Assembly: GCF_001602375.1 (NCBI RefSeq)
Contig: NZ_BCNY01000014.1
Coordinates: 372,001 to 436,000, forward strand
DNA length: 64,000 bases
Source of the DNA: Methanoculleus horonobensis
Lineage (GTDB): Archaea; Halobacteriota; Methanomicrobia; Methanomicrobiales; Methanoculleaceae
Direction: 5' to 3'
Both the position numbers and the translations under genes were made by a program. Below the pieces are notes generated by a model that was not told the DNA's origin, did not search any database, and saw only the letters and a list, made by a program, of their open reading frames with translations. Below, piece by piece: positions 41,828-51,256 of this stretch (position 1 is the stretch's first letter; every line of letters begins with the position of its first letter).

Positions 41828-42789
41828 GACGGATGCGGCGGCGGATCGTCCAGCCGCTCCTCCGCGAAACCGAACTGCGAAAGACCGACCTCACTGCGCC
41901 GATCTTCGTGGACGAATCGATCGATGCGCCGATTCCAATCGCCTCGATGCCGGGGCAGTTCCGCCACCCGACGGACGACGTCGCCGACTATTGCGAGCGC
42001 CTCCGGGCTGCCGGCATCCGGGCGGTGCTCCTCTTCGGGGTTCCGGCCGCAAAGGACGGCGAGGCGACCGGCGCCTACGCGGCGGACGGCGTCGTCCAGC
42101 GTGCCGTCCGCAATATCAAGGAGCGGTTGCCGGAGATCGTCGTCATCACCGACGTCTGCGCCTGCGAGTACACCGACCACGGCCACTGCGGGATCGTCGG
42201 GGAGACTGCCGACGGCCCCGACCTCTTGAACGACCCCTCGCTCGAACTGATGGCACGGATAGCTGTCTCCCATGCGGAGAGCGGCGCCGATATCGTCGCG
42301 CCGTCGTGCATGCTCGACGGGATGGTTCGCGCGATCCGGCAGGCTCTCGACGCCGCCGGATACCAGGACGTCCTGATCATGTCCTACTCCTCGAAGTTCG
42401 CGAGCGCTCTCTACGGGCCGTTCCGCGACGCGGCGGACTCGGGGTTCAGTTTCGGCGACCGGACGACCTATCAGGTCTGCCCGGGCAACGCACGGGAGGC
42501 GGTGATGGAGTCGGAGCTCGACGCGGCCGAAGGGGCGGATATCCTGATGGTCAAGCCTGCCGGCGCCTACCTCGACATCCTCGCGGCCGTCACGGGGTTC
42601 GGACTGCCGGTCGCGGCCTACCAGGTCAGCGGTGAGTACGCGATGATCAAGGCCGCCGCCGAGCGCGGGTGGCTGGACGAGCGGGCGGTCGCCATCGAGA
42701 CCCTCACGGCCATCAAGCGTGCCGGGGCCGACCTGATCATCACCTACTTTGCAGAAGACGCGGCGAGGTGGCTCGATGAAGAGCAGTGA
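41806..42789 (+). CDS. hemB: Delta-aminolevulinic acid dehydratase (porphobilinogen synthase)
   Basis: A 327-residue enzyme that condenses two 5-aminolevulinate molecules. The zinc-type site is complete: [11 protein letters not shown] near residues 117-127. The two Schiff-base lysines are in [15 protein letters not shown] and [11 protein letters not shown]. The ATG at 41806 follows GGGGAGA and begins [11 protein letters not shown], a typical N-terminus. It overlaps hemA by 22 and hemL by 14 bases. Confidence 0.96.
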   Translation: MFPERRMRRMRRRIVQPLLRETELRKTDLTAPIFVDESIDAPIPIASMPGQFRHPTDDVADYCERLRAAGIRAVLLFGVPAAKDGEATGAYAADGVVQRAVRNIKERLPEIVVITDVCACEYTDHGHCGIVGETADGPDLLNDPSLELMARIAVSHAESGADIVAPSCMLDGMVRAIRQALDAAGYQDVLIMSYSSKFASALYGPFRDAADSGFSFGDRTTYQVCPGNAREAVMESELDAAEGADILMVKPAGAYLDILAAVTGFGLPVAAYQVSGEYAMIKAAAERGWLDERAVAIETLTAIKRAGADLIITYFAEDAARWLDEEQ

Positions 42790-44023
42790 CCTTTTCGCCC
42801 GCGCGAAAGTCCTGATGCCGGGCGGGGTCAGCAGCCCTGTCCGGGCAATCAAACCCTACCCGTTCTACGTGGAGCGCGCTGCAGGGTCGCACCTTGCGAC
42901 CGTCGACGGAGCCGACCTCATCGACTGCTGCCTCGGCTACGGCCCCCTCATCCTCGGCCACGCGCACCCCGCGATCCGGGAGGCGATCGAGCGCCAGCTC
43001 GAGAAGGGGTGGCTCTACGGCACGCCGACGCCGCTCGAACTCGACCTTGCGGGAATCATCACCAGCGATCATCCCGCGGTCGATATGGTGCGGTTCGTCT
43101 CGTCGGGCTCCGAAGCGACGATGGCCGCGATCCGGCTCGCCCGCGGCTACACGGGGAAGCAGGACATTATCAAGGTCGAAGGCGGGTTCCACGGCGCCCA
43201 TGATGCGGTCCTGGTGAAGGCCGGGTCGGGGGCGACCACGCTTGGGGTGCCCGACTCCGCGGGCGTCCTCGCGAGCCTCACGGCGCACACCCGGCAGGTC
43301 CCCTACAACGATACGGAGGCGCTGGAAGCCCTCCTCGCCGGAAACGACGACGTCGCCGCGTTCATCCTCGAGCCAATCATGGGGAACGTCGGCCCGGTCC
43401 TCCCCGACGACGGCTACCTCGCCGACGTCCGGGAGATCACCGCCGCCCACGACGTCCTCCTCATCCTCGACGAGGTGATCACCGGCTACCGGATCGGGAT
43501 CGGCGGCGCGGAAGTTCTCTACGGGATAAAGCCGGATCTCGCCACGTTCGGCAAGATCATCGGCGGCGGCCTCCCCATCGGGGCGTTCGGGGGACGGCGC
43601 GAGATCATGGAACTGGTCGCCCCCGCAGGCCCGGTCTACCAGGCCGGAACCTTCAGCGGCAACCCGGCGAGCCTTGCGGCAGGGTACGCGGCGCTTCGCC
43701 ACCTGCACGAGCACCCGGAGATCTACCGGCGGCTCGACGATGCCACGCGGGCGATCGGGGAAGTCGCTGCGGATGCGGGCAGGGGAACATTCGTCAGGAT
43801 AGGCTCGCTCTTCAAGCACTTCTTCCGCAGCGAGCCGCCGCGAGACTACCGCGAGGTCAAGGAGTGCGACACGGTGGCGTTCTCGCGGTTCTGGCGAGGG
43901 ATGCTCGAGGCCGGGATCTTCCTCCCGCCGTCGCAGTTCGAGACGAACTTCCTCTCGGCCGCGCACACGGAACAGGATATCGAACAGATAGCGGACGCAT
44001 ACGGATCATGTCTCTTCGGATAG
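42776..44023 (+). CDS. hemL: Glutamate-1-semialdehyde 2,1-aminomutase
   Basis: A 415-residue PLP enzyme that isomerises glutamate-1-semialdehyde to 5-aminolevulinate. [18 protein letters not shown] near residue 12, [19 protein letters not shown] near 103, [13 protein letters not shown] near 230 and the PLP lysine in [13 protein letters not shown] near 260 are all present. The ATG at 42776 lies inside the hemB end and matches family length. Confidence 0.96.
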   Translation: MKSSDLFARAKVLMPGGVSSPVRAIKPYPFYVERAAGSHLATVDGADLIDCCLGYGPLILGHAHPAIREAIERQLEKGWLYGTPTPLELDLAGIITSDHPAVDMVRFVSSGSEATMAAIRLARGYTGKQDIIKVEGGFHGAHDAVLVKAGSGATTLGVPDSAGVLASLTAHTRQVPYNDTEALEALLAGNDDVAAFILEPIMGNVGPVLPDDGYLADVREITAAHDVLLILDEVITGYRIGIGGAEVLYGIKPDLATFGKIIGGGLPIGAFGGRREIMELVAPAGPVYQAGTFSGNPASLAAGYAALRHLHEHPEIYRRLDDATRAIGEVAADAGRGTFVRIGSLFKHFFRSEPPRDYREVKECDTVAFSRFWRGMLEAGIFLPPSQFETNFLSAAHTEQDIEQIADAYGSCLFG

Positions 44024-44892
44024 GCACACGGGGAAGCGCTCTCGCGCTTGCACAGACGAACAAGGTTGTCGGCATCCTCGCCGACCGGGGTATCGAGGCG
44101 GAGGTCGTCACGATCGCGACCGAGGGCGACACCGCGACCGGCGTCCCGCTCCACGCCATCGGGGGGCAGGGGGTCTTCGTCCGGGCGCTCGACGACGCCA
44201 TCCTCCGCGGCGAGATCGACGCCGCGGTGCACAGCATGAAGGACATCCCCGCGGCCCGCCCGGCGGGGCTCACCTGCTCTGCGGTGCTCGAGCGGGACTC
44301 GCCGGCGGATTTCCTGGTGCACGAGTGCCCCCTCGATGCGGTCTCTGTCATCGGGTCGTCGAGCACCCGGCGGCGCGCCCAGCTCCTTCGCGACGCCCCG
44401 TCGCTTGAGGTGAAACAGCTTCGCGGGAACGTCGACACCCGGATACGGAAACTCCGCGAGGGGCAGTACGACGCCATCGTGCTCGCGGAGGCGGGCCTCG
44501 AACGCCTCGGGCTCACGCTGCCGGGAGAAGCCCTCCCCACCGACCGGTTCGTCCCGTCCCCGAACCAGGGGACCATCGCGGTCGTCTGCCGGGACGACCC
44601 GGCCGTCGCCGGCGCCTTCGCGCCGCTCGACCACGCGCCGACCCGCCTCGACGTCGAGATCGAGCGTGCCGTCATGGAGGAGGTCGGCGGCGGGTGCTTC
44701 ACCCCGCAGGGGATCTACTGCCGGAACGGGAGCCTGATCGCCGAGGTGCTCGCGCTCGACGGCTCCCGGTGGGAGCGGATCGAGCGGCACGTCGCGACCG
44801 TCGGCGAAGCCCGGGAGTGGGGGCGGGCGCTGCGTGTCCAGGCGGCCGCCCTGATTCGTGAGGCTCATGCGGCACTGGGGATAAAACCATGA
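44008..44892 (+). CDS. hemC: Porphobilinogen deaminase (hydroxymethylbilane synthase)
   Basis: A 294-residue enzyme that joins four porphobilinogens into hydroxymethylbilane. It starts [18 protein letters not shown], has VHSMKDIPA near 78, [11 protein letters not shown] near 120, [11 protein letters not shown] near 140, and the dipyrromethane-cofactor cysteine in [11 protein letters not shown] near 228. It overlaps hemL by 16 bases and the methyltransferase gene by 4. Confidence 0.96.
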   Translation: MSLRIGTRGSALALAQTNKVVGILADRGIEAEVVTIATEGDTATGVPLHAIGGQGVFVRALDDAILRGEIDAAVHSMKDIPAARPAGLTCSAVLERDSPADFLVHECPLDAVSVIGSSSTRRRAQLLRDAPSLEVKQLRGNVDTRIRKLREGQYDAIVLAEAGLERLGLTLPGEALPTDRFVPSPNQGTIAVVCRDDPAVAGAFAPLDHAPTRLDVEIERAVMEEVGGGCFTPQGIYCRNGSLIAEVLALDGSRWERIERHVATVGEAREWGRALRVQAAALIREAHAALGIKP

Positions 44893-45626
44893 CAGGAAAA
44901 GCGTATCTCGTGGGGTCCGGCCCGGGCGGGCTCGGCCTCATGACGATGAAGGCCCGCGAGGTGATCGACGGAGCGGACGTGATCCTCTACGACCAACTCC
45001 CGGGCGAGGAGATCCTTGCAACCCTCCCGCGGGACGCCGAGCTCGTCGACTGCGGGAAGTACGGCGGGAACCACACCCTTGAACAGGACGAGATCGAGGC
45101 GCTGATGGTCGAGCGGGTCAGGGCAGGGAAGACGGTCGTGCGCCTGAAAGGCGGCGACCCCTTCCTCTTCGGACGCGGTGGGGAGGAGGTCGAGACCCTC
45201 CGGGAGCACGGTATCAGGGTCGAGGTGGTGCCGGGGGTGACGAGCGCCATCGCCGTCCCGGAGATGGTCGGCATCCCGGTCACCCATCGGCGATATGCGT
45301 CGCAGGCGACCTTCATCACCGGCCACGAAGACCCCACGAAACCCGAGTCCGCCCTCGACTGGGAGGTCCTCGCCCGGCTGAAGGGGACCCTCGTCATCCT
45401 GATGGGCGTAAAGAACCTCCCCGCCATCGCGGCGGCCCTCACCGCGAACGGCAAAGACCCCGCAACCCCGGTCGCGATCATCGAGCGGGGGCTCCGGCCC
45501 GACCAGCGCGTGACGGTCGGGACGCTTGCGGATATCGCCGATAAAGCCCGCGCCGCCGGCGTCCGGCCCCCGGCGGTGATCGTGATAGGGGGGGTTGTGG
45601 AGTTGTATGAGGGGTTTGAGAGGTGA
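44889..45626 (+). CDS. cobA: Uroporphyrinogen-III C-methyltransferase
   Basis: A 245-residue SAM-dependent methyltransferase that makes precorrin-2 from uroporphyrinogen III. The N-terminal VGSGPGGLGLMTMKA loop, VRLKGGDPFLFGRGGEEVE near 77, VVPGVTSAIAVPEMVGIPVTHR near 113 and LVILMGVKNL near 160 are family blocks. The single-domain form lacks a HemD fusion, and no separate uroporphyrinogen-III synthase follows before repeat copy G, so that enzyme must be encoded elsewhere. ATGA overlap with hemC. Confidence 0.95.
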   Translation: MTGKAYLVGSGPGGLGLMTMKAREVIDGADVILYDQLPGEEILATLPRDAELVDCGKYGGNHTLEQDEIEALMVERVRAGKTVVRLKGGDPFLFGRGGEEVETLREHGIRVEVVPGVTSAIAVPEMVGIPVTHRRYASQATFITGHEDPTKPESALDWEVLARLKGTLVILMGVKNLPAIAAALTANGKDPATPVAIIERGLRPDQRVTVGTLADIADKARAAGVRPPAVIVIGGVVELYEGFER

Positions 45627-45717
45627 AACGGATTCCATATCCTCCTCTTTTTTGCACAGTTTGAACGCTCAGTGAACAATGGATTTTTGCGCACCATCGC
45701 CACTTGTAAATGCTTCG

Positions 45718-45972
45718 TGTTCTCTTCTGCTTCTGCCCTTCGGCCAGTCGCCAGTCCAAGACCTTCGGTCTTCTCCAGCGATGTCCCCACGGGACATCGC
45801 CTATCGCCACGCACTGCCCCCGCCCCGCAGGAAGGGGGAGGAGCGCGAAGCGCGGGTGGGGTGGGGTGACGAGAAGTACAGATCTTTGAGAGTTGAGACA
45901 GGGGAGGGGGCATGCCCCCTCCCCGTCAGCCCCTCCCCCAAGGCGATACTCCCACGGTCCAGTGCATGGGGC
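45718..45972 (+). repeat. Dispersed intergenic repeat, copy G
   Basis: In order: CAAGACCTTCGGTCTTCTCC hairpin (45757-45776), ATGTCCCCACGGGACAT hairpin (45781-45797), TATCGCCACGCACTGCC, GCGCGAAGCGC, then a perfect 24-bp palindrome with half-site GGGGAGGGGGCA (about 45901-45924), CCGTCAGCCCCTCCCCC and the end GGCGATACTCCC with ACGGTCCAGTGCATGG (45942-45968). The palindrome centre differs from copies C and F but still pairs. Confidence 0.85.
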
Positions 45973-46198
45973 TCTCTCTGAGTCCAACAGTTCTGTGTTA
46001 GGGGGTCGTAATTACACTGCCGGAGCTCATGTTATCGGAGACCATACTATTCCCGTTAAACTCCAGTACCTGCTCCATTACCATGGACAAAAAACCCGCC
46101 CCCACCCTGCAGGAAAAAATCTTCCTCCCCCTGCACCACACCCCCGCAACCGGAATACTCTTTTCTCCCCACGCGTTTATTCTCCTACGAGGATTACC
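45973..46198. other. Spacer and promoter of ilvD
   Basis: No gene seen. CGCGTTTATTCTCC near 46173-46186 is a TATA-like element about 20-25 nt before the ATG, and GAGGA precedes the start. Confidence 0.4.
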
Positions 46199-47842
46199 AT
46201 GCGGAGTGAGACGGTAAAGACTGGCTACCAGCGTGCTCCGAACCGGGCGCTGCTCAGGTCGCTCGGCGTCACCGACCGTGAGATGGCTCAGCCCTTCATC
46301 GGGATAGCGAACGCATACAACAACATCGTCCCCGGCCACCTCCACCTCCGGTCGATCTCGCAGAAGGTGCAGGAGGGCGTCGCGGCCGCGGGCGGCGTGC
46401 CGTTCGAGTTCGGCACCATCGCCATCTGCGACGGGATCGCGATGGGGCACGAAGGGATGCGCTACTCCCTTCCCTCGCGGGAGAACATCGCCGACGCCGT
46501 CGAACTGATGGTCGAGGCGCACCGGTTCGACGGTCTGGTCTGCGTCGGCACCTGCGACAAGATCGTCCCCGGCATGCTGATGGCGGCGGTGCGGTGCAAC
46601 ATCCCGGCGATCGTCGTCACCGGCGGCCCGATGCTCCCCGGCTACGCGGCGGGCCGCGAACTCTCCCTCATCGACGTCTTCGAGGGCGTGGGCCGCGTCG
46701 CCGCCGGCACGATGAGCGAGGAGGAACTCGGTGAACTCGAATGCGCCGCGATGCCCGGGTGCGGGAGCTGCCAGGGGCTCTACACCGCGAACACCATGGC
46801 CTGCGTGACCGAGGCGCTGGGCCTCTCCCTGCCCGGGTGCGCGGCCATTCCCGCGGTCGACGCCGCAAAACTCCGCATAGCCCGGGAGAGCGGGGAGCGG
46901 GCGGTCGGCCTTGTCCGGGAAGGTGTCCACCCCCGCGAGATCGTCACCCCGACAAGCCTCGCGAATGCAATAAGGGTCGATATGGCGCTCGGCGGGTCGT
47001 CGAACACCGTGCTCCACCTGATGGCCATCGCCCGCGAGGCGGGGGTTCCCCTCGATCTCGAGACCTTCAACGCCGTCGCCGAGGCGACCCCGCACATCTG
47101 CCACATGCAGCCCGGAGGACCGCACTCGATGCTCGCCCTCCACCGGGCCGGAGGAATACCTGCGATCTTAAAGATGCTCGAGCGCTACCTCGACGACGCC
47201 CCGACGGTCTCGGGCCGATCGATCCTTGAGATCGCGGGAGACGCCCGGGTTGCCGACCCGGAGATCATCAAGACGACCGACGCCCCGGTCAGCCCCGCCG
47301 GCGGCCTGAAGATCGTGAGAGGATCGCTCGCCCCCGACGGCGCCGTCGTCAAGTGCGCCGCCGTCCCGGAGGCGATGTGGCGGCACCGGGGGCCGGCACG
47401 GGTCTTCGACGGTGAAGACGCCGCGATGGAGGCGATCCTCCACCGCGAGATCGCGGAAGGCGACGTCATTGTGATCCGTTACGAAGGACCGCGGGGAGGG
47501 CCCGGGATGCCCGAGATGCTCTCGCCGACCTCGGCACTGATGGGCCTCGGCTACGCCCGGGTCGCCCTGGTGACGGACGGCCGCTTCTCGGGCGGCACCC
47601 GCGGCCCCTGCATCGGGCACATCGCGCCCGAGGCCGCGGTCGGCGGGCCGATCGCCCTCGTCGAGGACGGCGACGAGATCGCGATCGACCTCTACGCGAA
47701 AAGCCTCGACCTCGCCGTAGAGAGAGCGACCCTCGAGGAGCGGCGGAAGGCCTGGAAACCCCCGGAAAAACGGCTTACCGGCGTGCTCGCCCGCTACGCG
47801 CAGACCGTGGAGCAGGCGAACCTCGGCGCCGTCCAGAGGTAA
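46199..47842 (+). CDS. ilvD: Dihydroxy-acid dehydratase
   Basis: A 547-residue Fe-S dehydratase for valine, leucine and isoleucine synthesis. Conserved blocks are [17 protein letters not shown] near residue 38, the cluster cysteines in [12 protein letters not shown] near 117 and [16 protein letters not shown] near 188, and the C-terminal [18 protein letters not shown] near 460. The start ATG at 46199 has GAGGA upstream. An oligo-T tract follows the stop. No other ilv/leu genes are in the window. Confidence 0.95.
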   Translation: MRSETVKTGYQRAPNRALLRSLGVTDREMAQPFIGIANAYNNIVPGHLHLRSISQKVQEGVAAAGGVPFEFGTIAICDGIAMGHEGMRYSLPSRENIADAVELMVEAHRFDGLVCVGTCDKIVPGMLMAAVRCNIPAIVVTGGPMLPGYAAGRELSLIDVFEGVGRVAAGTMSEEELGELECAAMPGCGSCQGLYTANTMACVTEALGLSLPGCAAIPAVDAAKLRIARESGERAVGLVREGVHPREIVTPTSLANAIRVDMALGGSSNTVLHLMAIAREAGVPLDLETFNAVAEATPHICHMQPGGPHSMLALHRAGGIPAILKMLERYLDDAPTVSGRSILEIAGDARVADPEIIKTTDAPVSPAGGLKIVRGSLAPDGAVVKCAAVPEAMWRHRGPARVFDGEDAAMEAILHREIAEGDVIVIRYEGPRGGPGMPEMLSPTSALMGLGYARVALVTDGRFSGGTRGPCIGHIAPEAAVGGPIALVEDGDEIAIDLYAKSLDLAVERATLEERRKAWKPPEKRLTGVLARYAQTVEQANLGAVQR

Positions 47843-47846
47843 CCCC

Positions 47847-47852
47847 TTTTTT
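47847..47852 (+). terminator. Oligo-T terminator after ilvD
   Basis: TTTTTT directly after the stop codon region (AACCCCTTTTTTCGG), a likely archaeal terminator. Confidence 0.45.
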
Positions 47853-48219
47853 CGGCCGTTACGGTCTGCATTGAGAGACCCGCTCCCGGTACATCGCCAC
47901 GGGGGAGCGCATACTCCCTGCCGTGGATCGCCGCTCGGTCGAGCGATCGGGAACTAAACAAATCGAGATGGTTAACCAGACCTGTCCTGACCCTGGTGCA
48001 TTCCGCCTTCATCATCCCGGATCCGGGCATCGGCGTCCTCGAGCGCCCGTGCGCTTCCGGCCTCATTCCTGGTCAGAATGGCGTTTGTTCCCTGGTTCCG
48101 GCATTCGTCTGCCTGCCGTGAACTCAAGGTATATATGTTTTTAAATTCTCGGGCGTAACTTCCTCCCCGGGCGTACCTGTTCGACACGGTCGCCCATTAC
48201 CATCTTACGGAGTATACGG
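47853..48219. other. Intergenic region upstream of the carbonic anhydrase gene
   Basis: No credible gene: frames 47923-48144 (+) and 47972-48187 (-) have no recognisable features. GGTATATATG (48129-48138) is a strong TATA element that would give a leader of about 60 nt before the ATG at 48220. Confidence 0.45.
48129..48138 (+). promoter_or_regulatory. TATA box of the carbonic anhydrase gene
   Basis: GGTATATATG followed by TTTTTAAATT. It is the best TATA match in this intergenic region. Confidence 0.55.
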
Positions 48220-48801
48220 ATGATCGATAAATTCCTTGAAGGTAACAAGCGCTTCCAGGAGGAAGACTTTTCAAAAGATCCGGAGCATTACGGGCCGCTG
48301 GCGTCAGGCCAGAGCCCGGTGATCCTCTGGATCGGGTGCTCGGACTCACGAGTGGATCCCGAACGTATCACGGGTTCCAAGGCCGGCGAGATCTTCGTGC
48401 AGCGGAACATCGGCAACATCGTCCCGGTTCACGACTGGAACTTCGCGACCGTGCTCGAATACGCGCTCAATCACCTCAAAGTCGGGGATATCGTCATCTG
48501 CGGGCACTCGGACTGCGGTGCCATAAAGGGGCTCGACGTCGAGAGCAGCGATGCATATATCCCGCTCTGGCTCAACAACGCCAAAGAGGCGAAACGCCGC
48601 GTTGAGTCCCGGATGCAGGTGCCGCAAACCCCGGAGGAAGAGAATATCCGGCGGAGGCTCATCGAGATCGAGAACGTCGGCCTGCAACTCGAGCACCTCC
48701 GCACCTATCCGCCGGTCATGGCTGCTGAAAAAGAGGGGCGGGTTCGGCTCCACGGCCTGTACTTCGACCTTGCGACCGGAGAGTTGAAGAAGATATTCTA
48801 A
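48220..48801 (+). CDS. cab: Beta-class carbonic anhydrase
   Basis: A 193-residue beta-carbonic anhydrase supplying bicarbonate/CO2 interconversion. Zinc ligands are C40 in GCSDSR (with the Asp-Arg dyad D42/R44), H96 and C99 in CGHSDCG. NIGNIV at about 63-68 is conserved. The last 4 bases overlap the convergent small cysteine-rich gene. Confidence 0.94.
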   Translation: MIDKFLEGNKRFQEEDFSKDPEHYGPLASGQSPVILWIGCSDSRVDPERITGSKAGEIFVQRNIGNIVPVHDWNFATVLEYALNHLKVGDIVICGHSDCGAIKGLDVESSDAYIPLWLNNAKEAKRRVESRMQVPQTPEEENIRRRLIEIENVGLQLEHLRTYPPVMAAEKEGRVRLHGLYFDLATGELKKIF

Positions 48802-49142
48802 GACTCTTCAAGCGCATAATCAATCTCTTCTTTTATCAGGTCGAGCGAGACCCTCCCGATCGACGTAAGCCTGCCGTTGACCAGGATGATCGGGATGGGG
48901 GGGTGGCGCTCCTCAATGAGCGTTCGGACGTGGTCGGGCATCTCGTCGTCGAGCAGGATCGTCTTCACCTCGACCGTATCGCCGTATCGGTCGAGAAGTT
49001 CGTCGCGCAGGGCGCTGATGGCGTCCATCAGGTTATTCGAGGGGTAACAGGTCTCGAGTCCGCAGGATCTCGTCTCGTCACAGGGAAACGGGCCGCATTC
49101 GGACTCCATGAACCCGACAATCTCAACAGTCACTTCTGCCAT
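48798..49142 (-). CDS. Small cysteine-rich protein, possibly thioredoxin-fold
   Basis: A 114-residue protein I cannot name. The first strand VTVEIVGFMESE is followed by four cysteines between residues 16 and 33 (CGPFPCDETRSCGLETC), an amphipathic helix (NLMDAISALRDELLDRYG), then VEVKTILLDDEMPD, and near 82-92 a PIPIILVNGRL strand resembling the cis-proline/beta strand of thioredoxins. The C-terminus is helical. A redox or metal-handling role is an inference. Convergent with, and overlapping by 4 bases, the carbonic anhydrase gene. Confidence 0.75.
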   Translation of the reverse strand: MAEVTVEIVGFMESECGPFPCDETRSCGLETCYPSNNLMDAISALRDELLDRYGDTVEVKTILLDDEMPDHVRTLIEERHPPIPIILVNGRLTSIGRVSLDLIKEEIDYALEES

Positions 49143-49170
49143 GCATCATCGGTGGGGAACGGATGCTATA

Positions 49171-50055
49171 TTATCTTTCGTTTCGGGACGCGAGGAGCGC
49201 GGAGAGCGCCTCCCTGACGCCTTCTTCAACCCCGCCGATCGTTTCCACGTCCCTCGCCCGGTCGAGGTCGCCGATCAGCACCGGGTCGGCGGGGCGGATG
49301 CCCAGGTTCTCCATGAACATCCCCACAACTCTCGTTACGCAGACAAACGGCTCGCTCCCCCGCCGTCCTGCGACGGCGACGAGCAGACCCCGGGCATGCA
49401 GTTCCTTCCCCAGGATCTTCTCCCGGGCGTGGAGCCACTGGCAGCGATCCATCATCGCTTTGAGGGGCGCCGGGACGGTGCCGGTGTAGACCGGGGTGCA
49501 GACGACGATTACGGAAGCGGCCTCGAGCGCCCGGATGATCGGGGGCATGTCGTCCTCGACCGGGCAGTAACCCTGGTCGTAGCAGACGTAGCAGCCGATG
49601 CACGGACGGATGTCCATCTCCTGCAGGTAGAAGATCCGGGACGTGAGGCCTGACTGTGCGGCCTCGTCGTCGCACCAGGACGCAACTTTCGCGGAGTTCC
49701 CGAACCGGCGCGGGCTCCCCTGCAGGATGACGACCTCGGCCGTCCCGGTGCCCGGGAGGGGGCGGGTGAAGGGCCGTGGCCGGGTGTAGAGGCGTGGGCG
49801 GGACGCCACGTCGTGCGCGAGCCGGGCGAAGACGATCTCCGCCGCCATCCGGGTGTCGAAGAGGCTGCCCTGGCGTCCGCTCTCGTAGGTGTTGATCGCG
49901 TAGGTGTAGACCGTCTCGGTGCCGCGGAGAACCTCGACGGTATACCGGAGCATGCCCGGATAGATCTTCCCCAGGTCGTCGCGGACGAGCCTGAGCGTGA
50001 ACGTCCCTTCCGGTGTCTCGATGGTCCGGATCTTCTCCGCCGCGCTCTCGCTCAT
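49171..50055 (-). CDS. Iron-sulfur flavoprotein / flavodoxin-like NAD(P)H reductase with N-terminal extension
   Basis: A 294-residue protein. Residues about 1-105 form an extra domain (RTIETPEGTFTLRLVRDDLG, then VYTYAINTYESG) with no family I recognise. From about 108 (VVILQGSPRRFGNSAKVA) it follows the NADPH-dependent FMN reductase fold, with a cysteine motif CIGCYVCYDQGYC near 152-164 like that of methanogen iron-sulfur flavoproteins, which bind FMN and a 4Fe-4S cluster and reduce oxygen species or quinones. The extra N-terminal domain is unusual for that family. Confidence 0.82.
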   Translation of the reverse strand: MSESAAEKIRTIETPEGTFTLRLVRDDLGKIYPGMLRYTVEVLRGTETVYTYAINTYESGRQGSLFDTRMAAEIVFARLAHDVASRPRLYTRPRPFTRPLPGTGTAEVVILQGSPRRFGNSAKVASWCDDEAAQSGLTSRIFYLQEMDIRPCIGCYVCYDQGYCPVEDDMPPIIRALEAASVIVVCTPVYTGTVPAPLKAMMDRCQWLHAREKILGKELHARGLLVAVAGRRGSEPFVCVTRVVGMFMENLGIRPADPVLIGDLDRARDVETIGGVEEGVREALSALLASRNER

Positions 50056-50161
50056 TACGTGTCACCTCACGCCCGGCCGCCTTCAATATTTCGGGTCGAT
50101 GAAGCCCCGCCGTTCCGGGTTTCCTGCCGGGGTGCGGGGGTGGGCGTTCGATCCGTCATTA

Positions 50162-50172
50162 CCGTTAATAAG
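50162..50172 (+). promoter_or_regulatory. Likely TATA box of carAB
   Basis: CGTTAATAAGG about 33 nt upstream of the carA ATG at 50201. No clear ribosome binding site precedes the ATG, so a leaderless or short-leader transcript is likely. Confidence 0.4.
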
Positions 50173-50200
50173 GAATCTGATCCACATGGTATGGTAATTC

Positions 50201-51256
50201 ATGAAGGCGGTTCTGGGTCTTGAAGACGGAACATTTGTTGTAGGGGATGGTTTTGGCGTTGAGGGGACATGTTCCGGCGAACTCGTCTTCACGACGCAGA
50301 TGACCGGTTACATGGAGGCATTGACTGATCCCAGTTATGCCGGACAACTTTTGATGTTTACGTATCCCCTCATCGGGAACTATGGTGTAGACCAGCAGAA
50401 TTTTGAGAGCCCGAAGGTTCACGCGCAGGGCTGCGTTGCGCGCGAGATCGCACGCGTGCCCGCGGCACGACCCTCGGTTGCAGAATATTTTGAAGAGAAC
50501 GGCCTTCTCGGGATATCGGGCGTCGATACCCGAAGCCTGACGATAAAGACCCGGATGGTCGGCACGCTCAGGGCATCGCTCATCGTCGGCAGCGATGACG
50601 GGGACGAGGCGGTCATGCGCGCCCGGGCAGCGCCCCCGATCAGTGACGTCGACCTCATCGGGAGCGTCTCCTCTCCCAAGCCCTACCGGATCGCCGGTTC
50701 CGGAAAGCGTATCGCCGTCATCGATCTCGGGGTGAAGCGGCACATTCTCGAGAGCCTCGGCCACCGGGGCGCAGATATCCACGTCTTCCCGCACACCGCC
50801 ACACCGGACGAGGTGATGGCGGCAGAGCCCGACGCACTCTTCATCACCAACGGCCCCGGCGACCCGAGGAGGGCGACGCACGCCATCCGGTGCGTCCGCG
50901 ACCTCGCCGGCGAGGTGCCGGTCATCGGGATCTGCATGGGCATTCAGGTCGCCGCGCTCGCGCTCGGCGCCGAGACCTACAAGATGAAGTTCGGACACCG
51001 GGGGACGAACCAACCGGTCCGCTACAAGGACGGGAGCATCTACATCACCACGCAGAACCACGGGTTCGCGGTGGACGAAGAGACCCTGCCCGAGGGATGC
51101 GCGGTCTCGTACCGGAACGTGAACGACGGCTCGGTCGAGGGGTTCGAGAACCGCGATCTTGCCATCACCTGCGTCCAGTTCCACCCGGAGGCGCACGGCG
51201 GCCCCCGGGACACGGAGATGCACTTCTTTGACCGCATATACAGGGAGATTCCATAA
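50201..51256 (+). CDS. carA: Carbamoyl-phosphate synthase, small (glutaminase) subunit
   Basis: A 351-residue amidotransferase subunit supplying ammonia to CarB for arginine and pyrimidine synthesis. The N-terminal domain begins KAVLGLEDGTFVVGDGFG. The class I glutaminase domain has FITNGPGDPR near 210, the nucleophile cysteine in IGICMGIQVAALALG near 245 and the catalytic FHPEAHGGP near 330. Its stop overlaps the carB start (TAATG). Confidence 0.96.
   Translation: MKAVLGLEDGTFVVGDGFGVEGTCSGELVFTTQMTGYMEALTDPSYAGQLLMFTYPLIGNYGVDQQNFESPKVHAQGCVAREIARVPAARPSVAEYFEENGLLGISGVDTRSLTIKTRMVGTLRASLIVGSDDGDEAVMRARAAPPISDVDLIGSVSSPKPYRIAGSGKRIAVIDLGVKRHILESLGHRGADIHVFPHTATPDEVMAAEPDALFITNGPGDPRRATHAIRCVRDLAGEVPVIGICMGIQVAALALGAETYKMKFGHRGTNQPVRYKDGSIYITTQNHGFAVDEETLPEGCAVSYRNVNDGSVEGFENRDLAITCVQFHPEAHGGPRDTEMHFFDRIYREIP

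Noticed and set aside
47972-48187. A small minus-strand gene before carbonic anhydrase
   Set aside because: It would run against the TATA box of the carbonic anhydrase gene and has no features of a protein.
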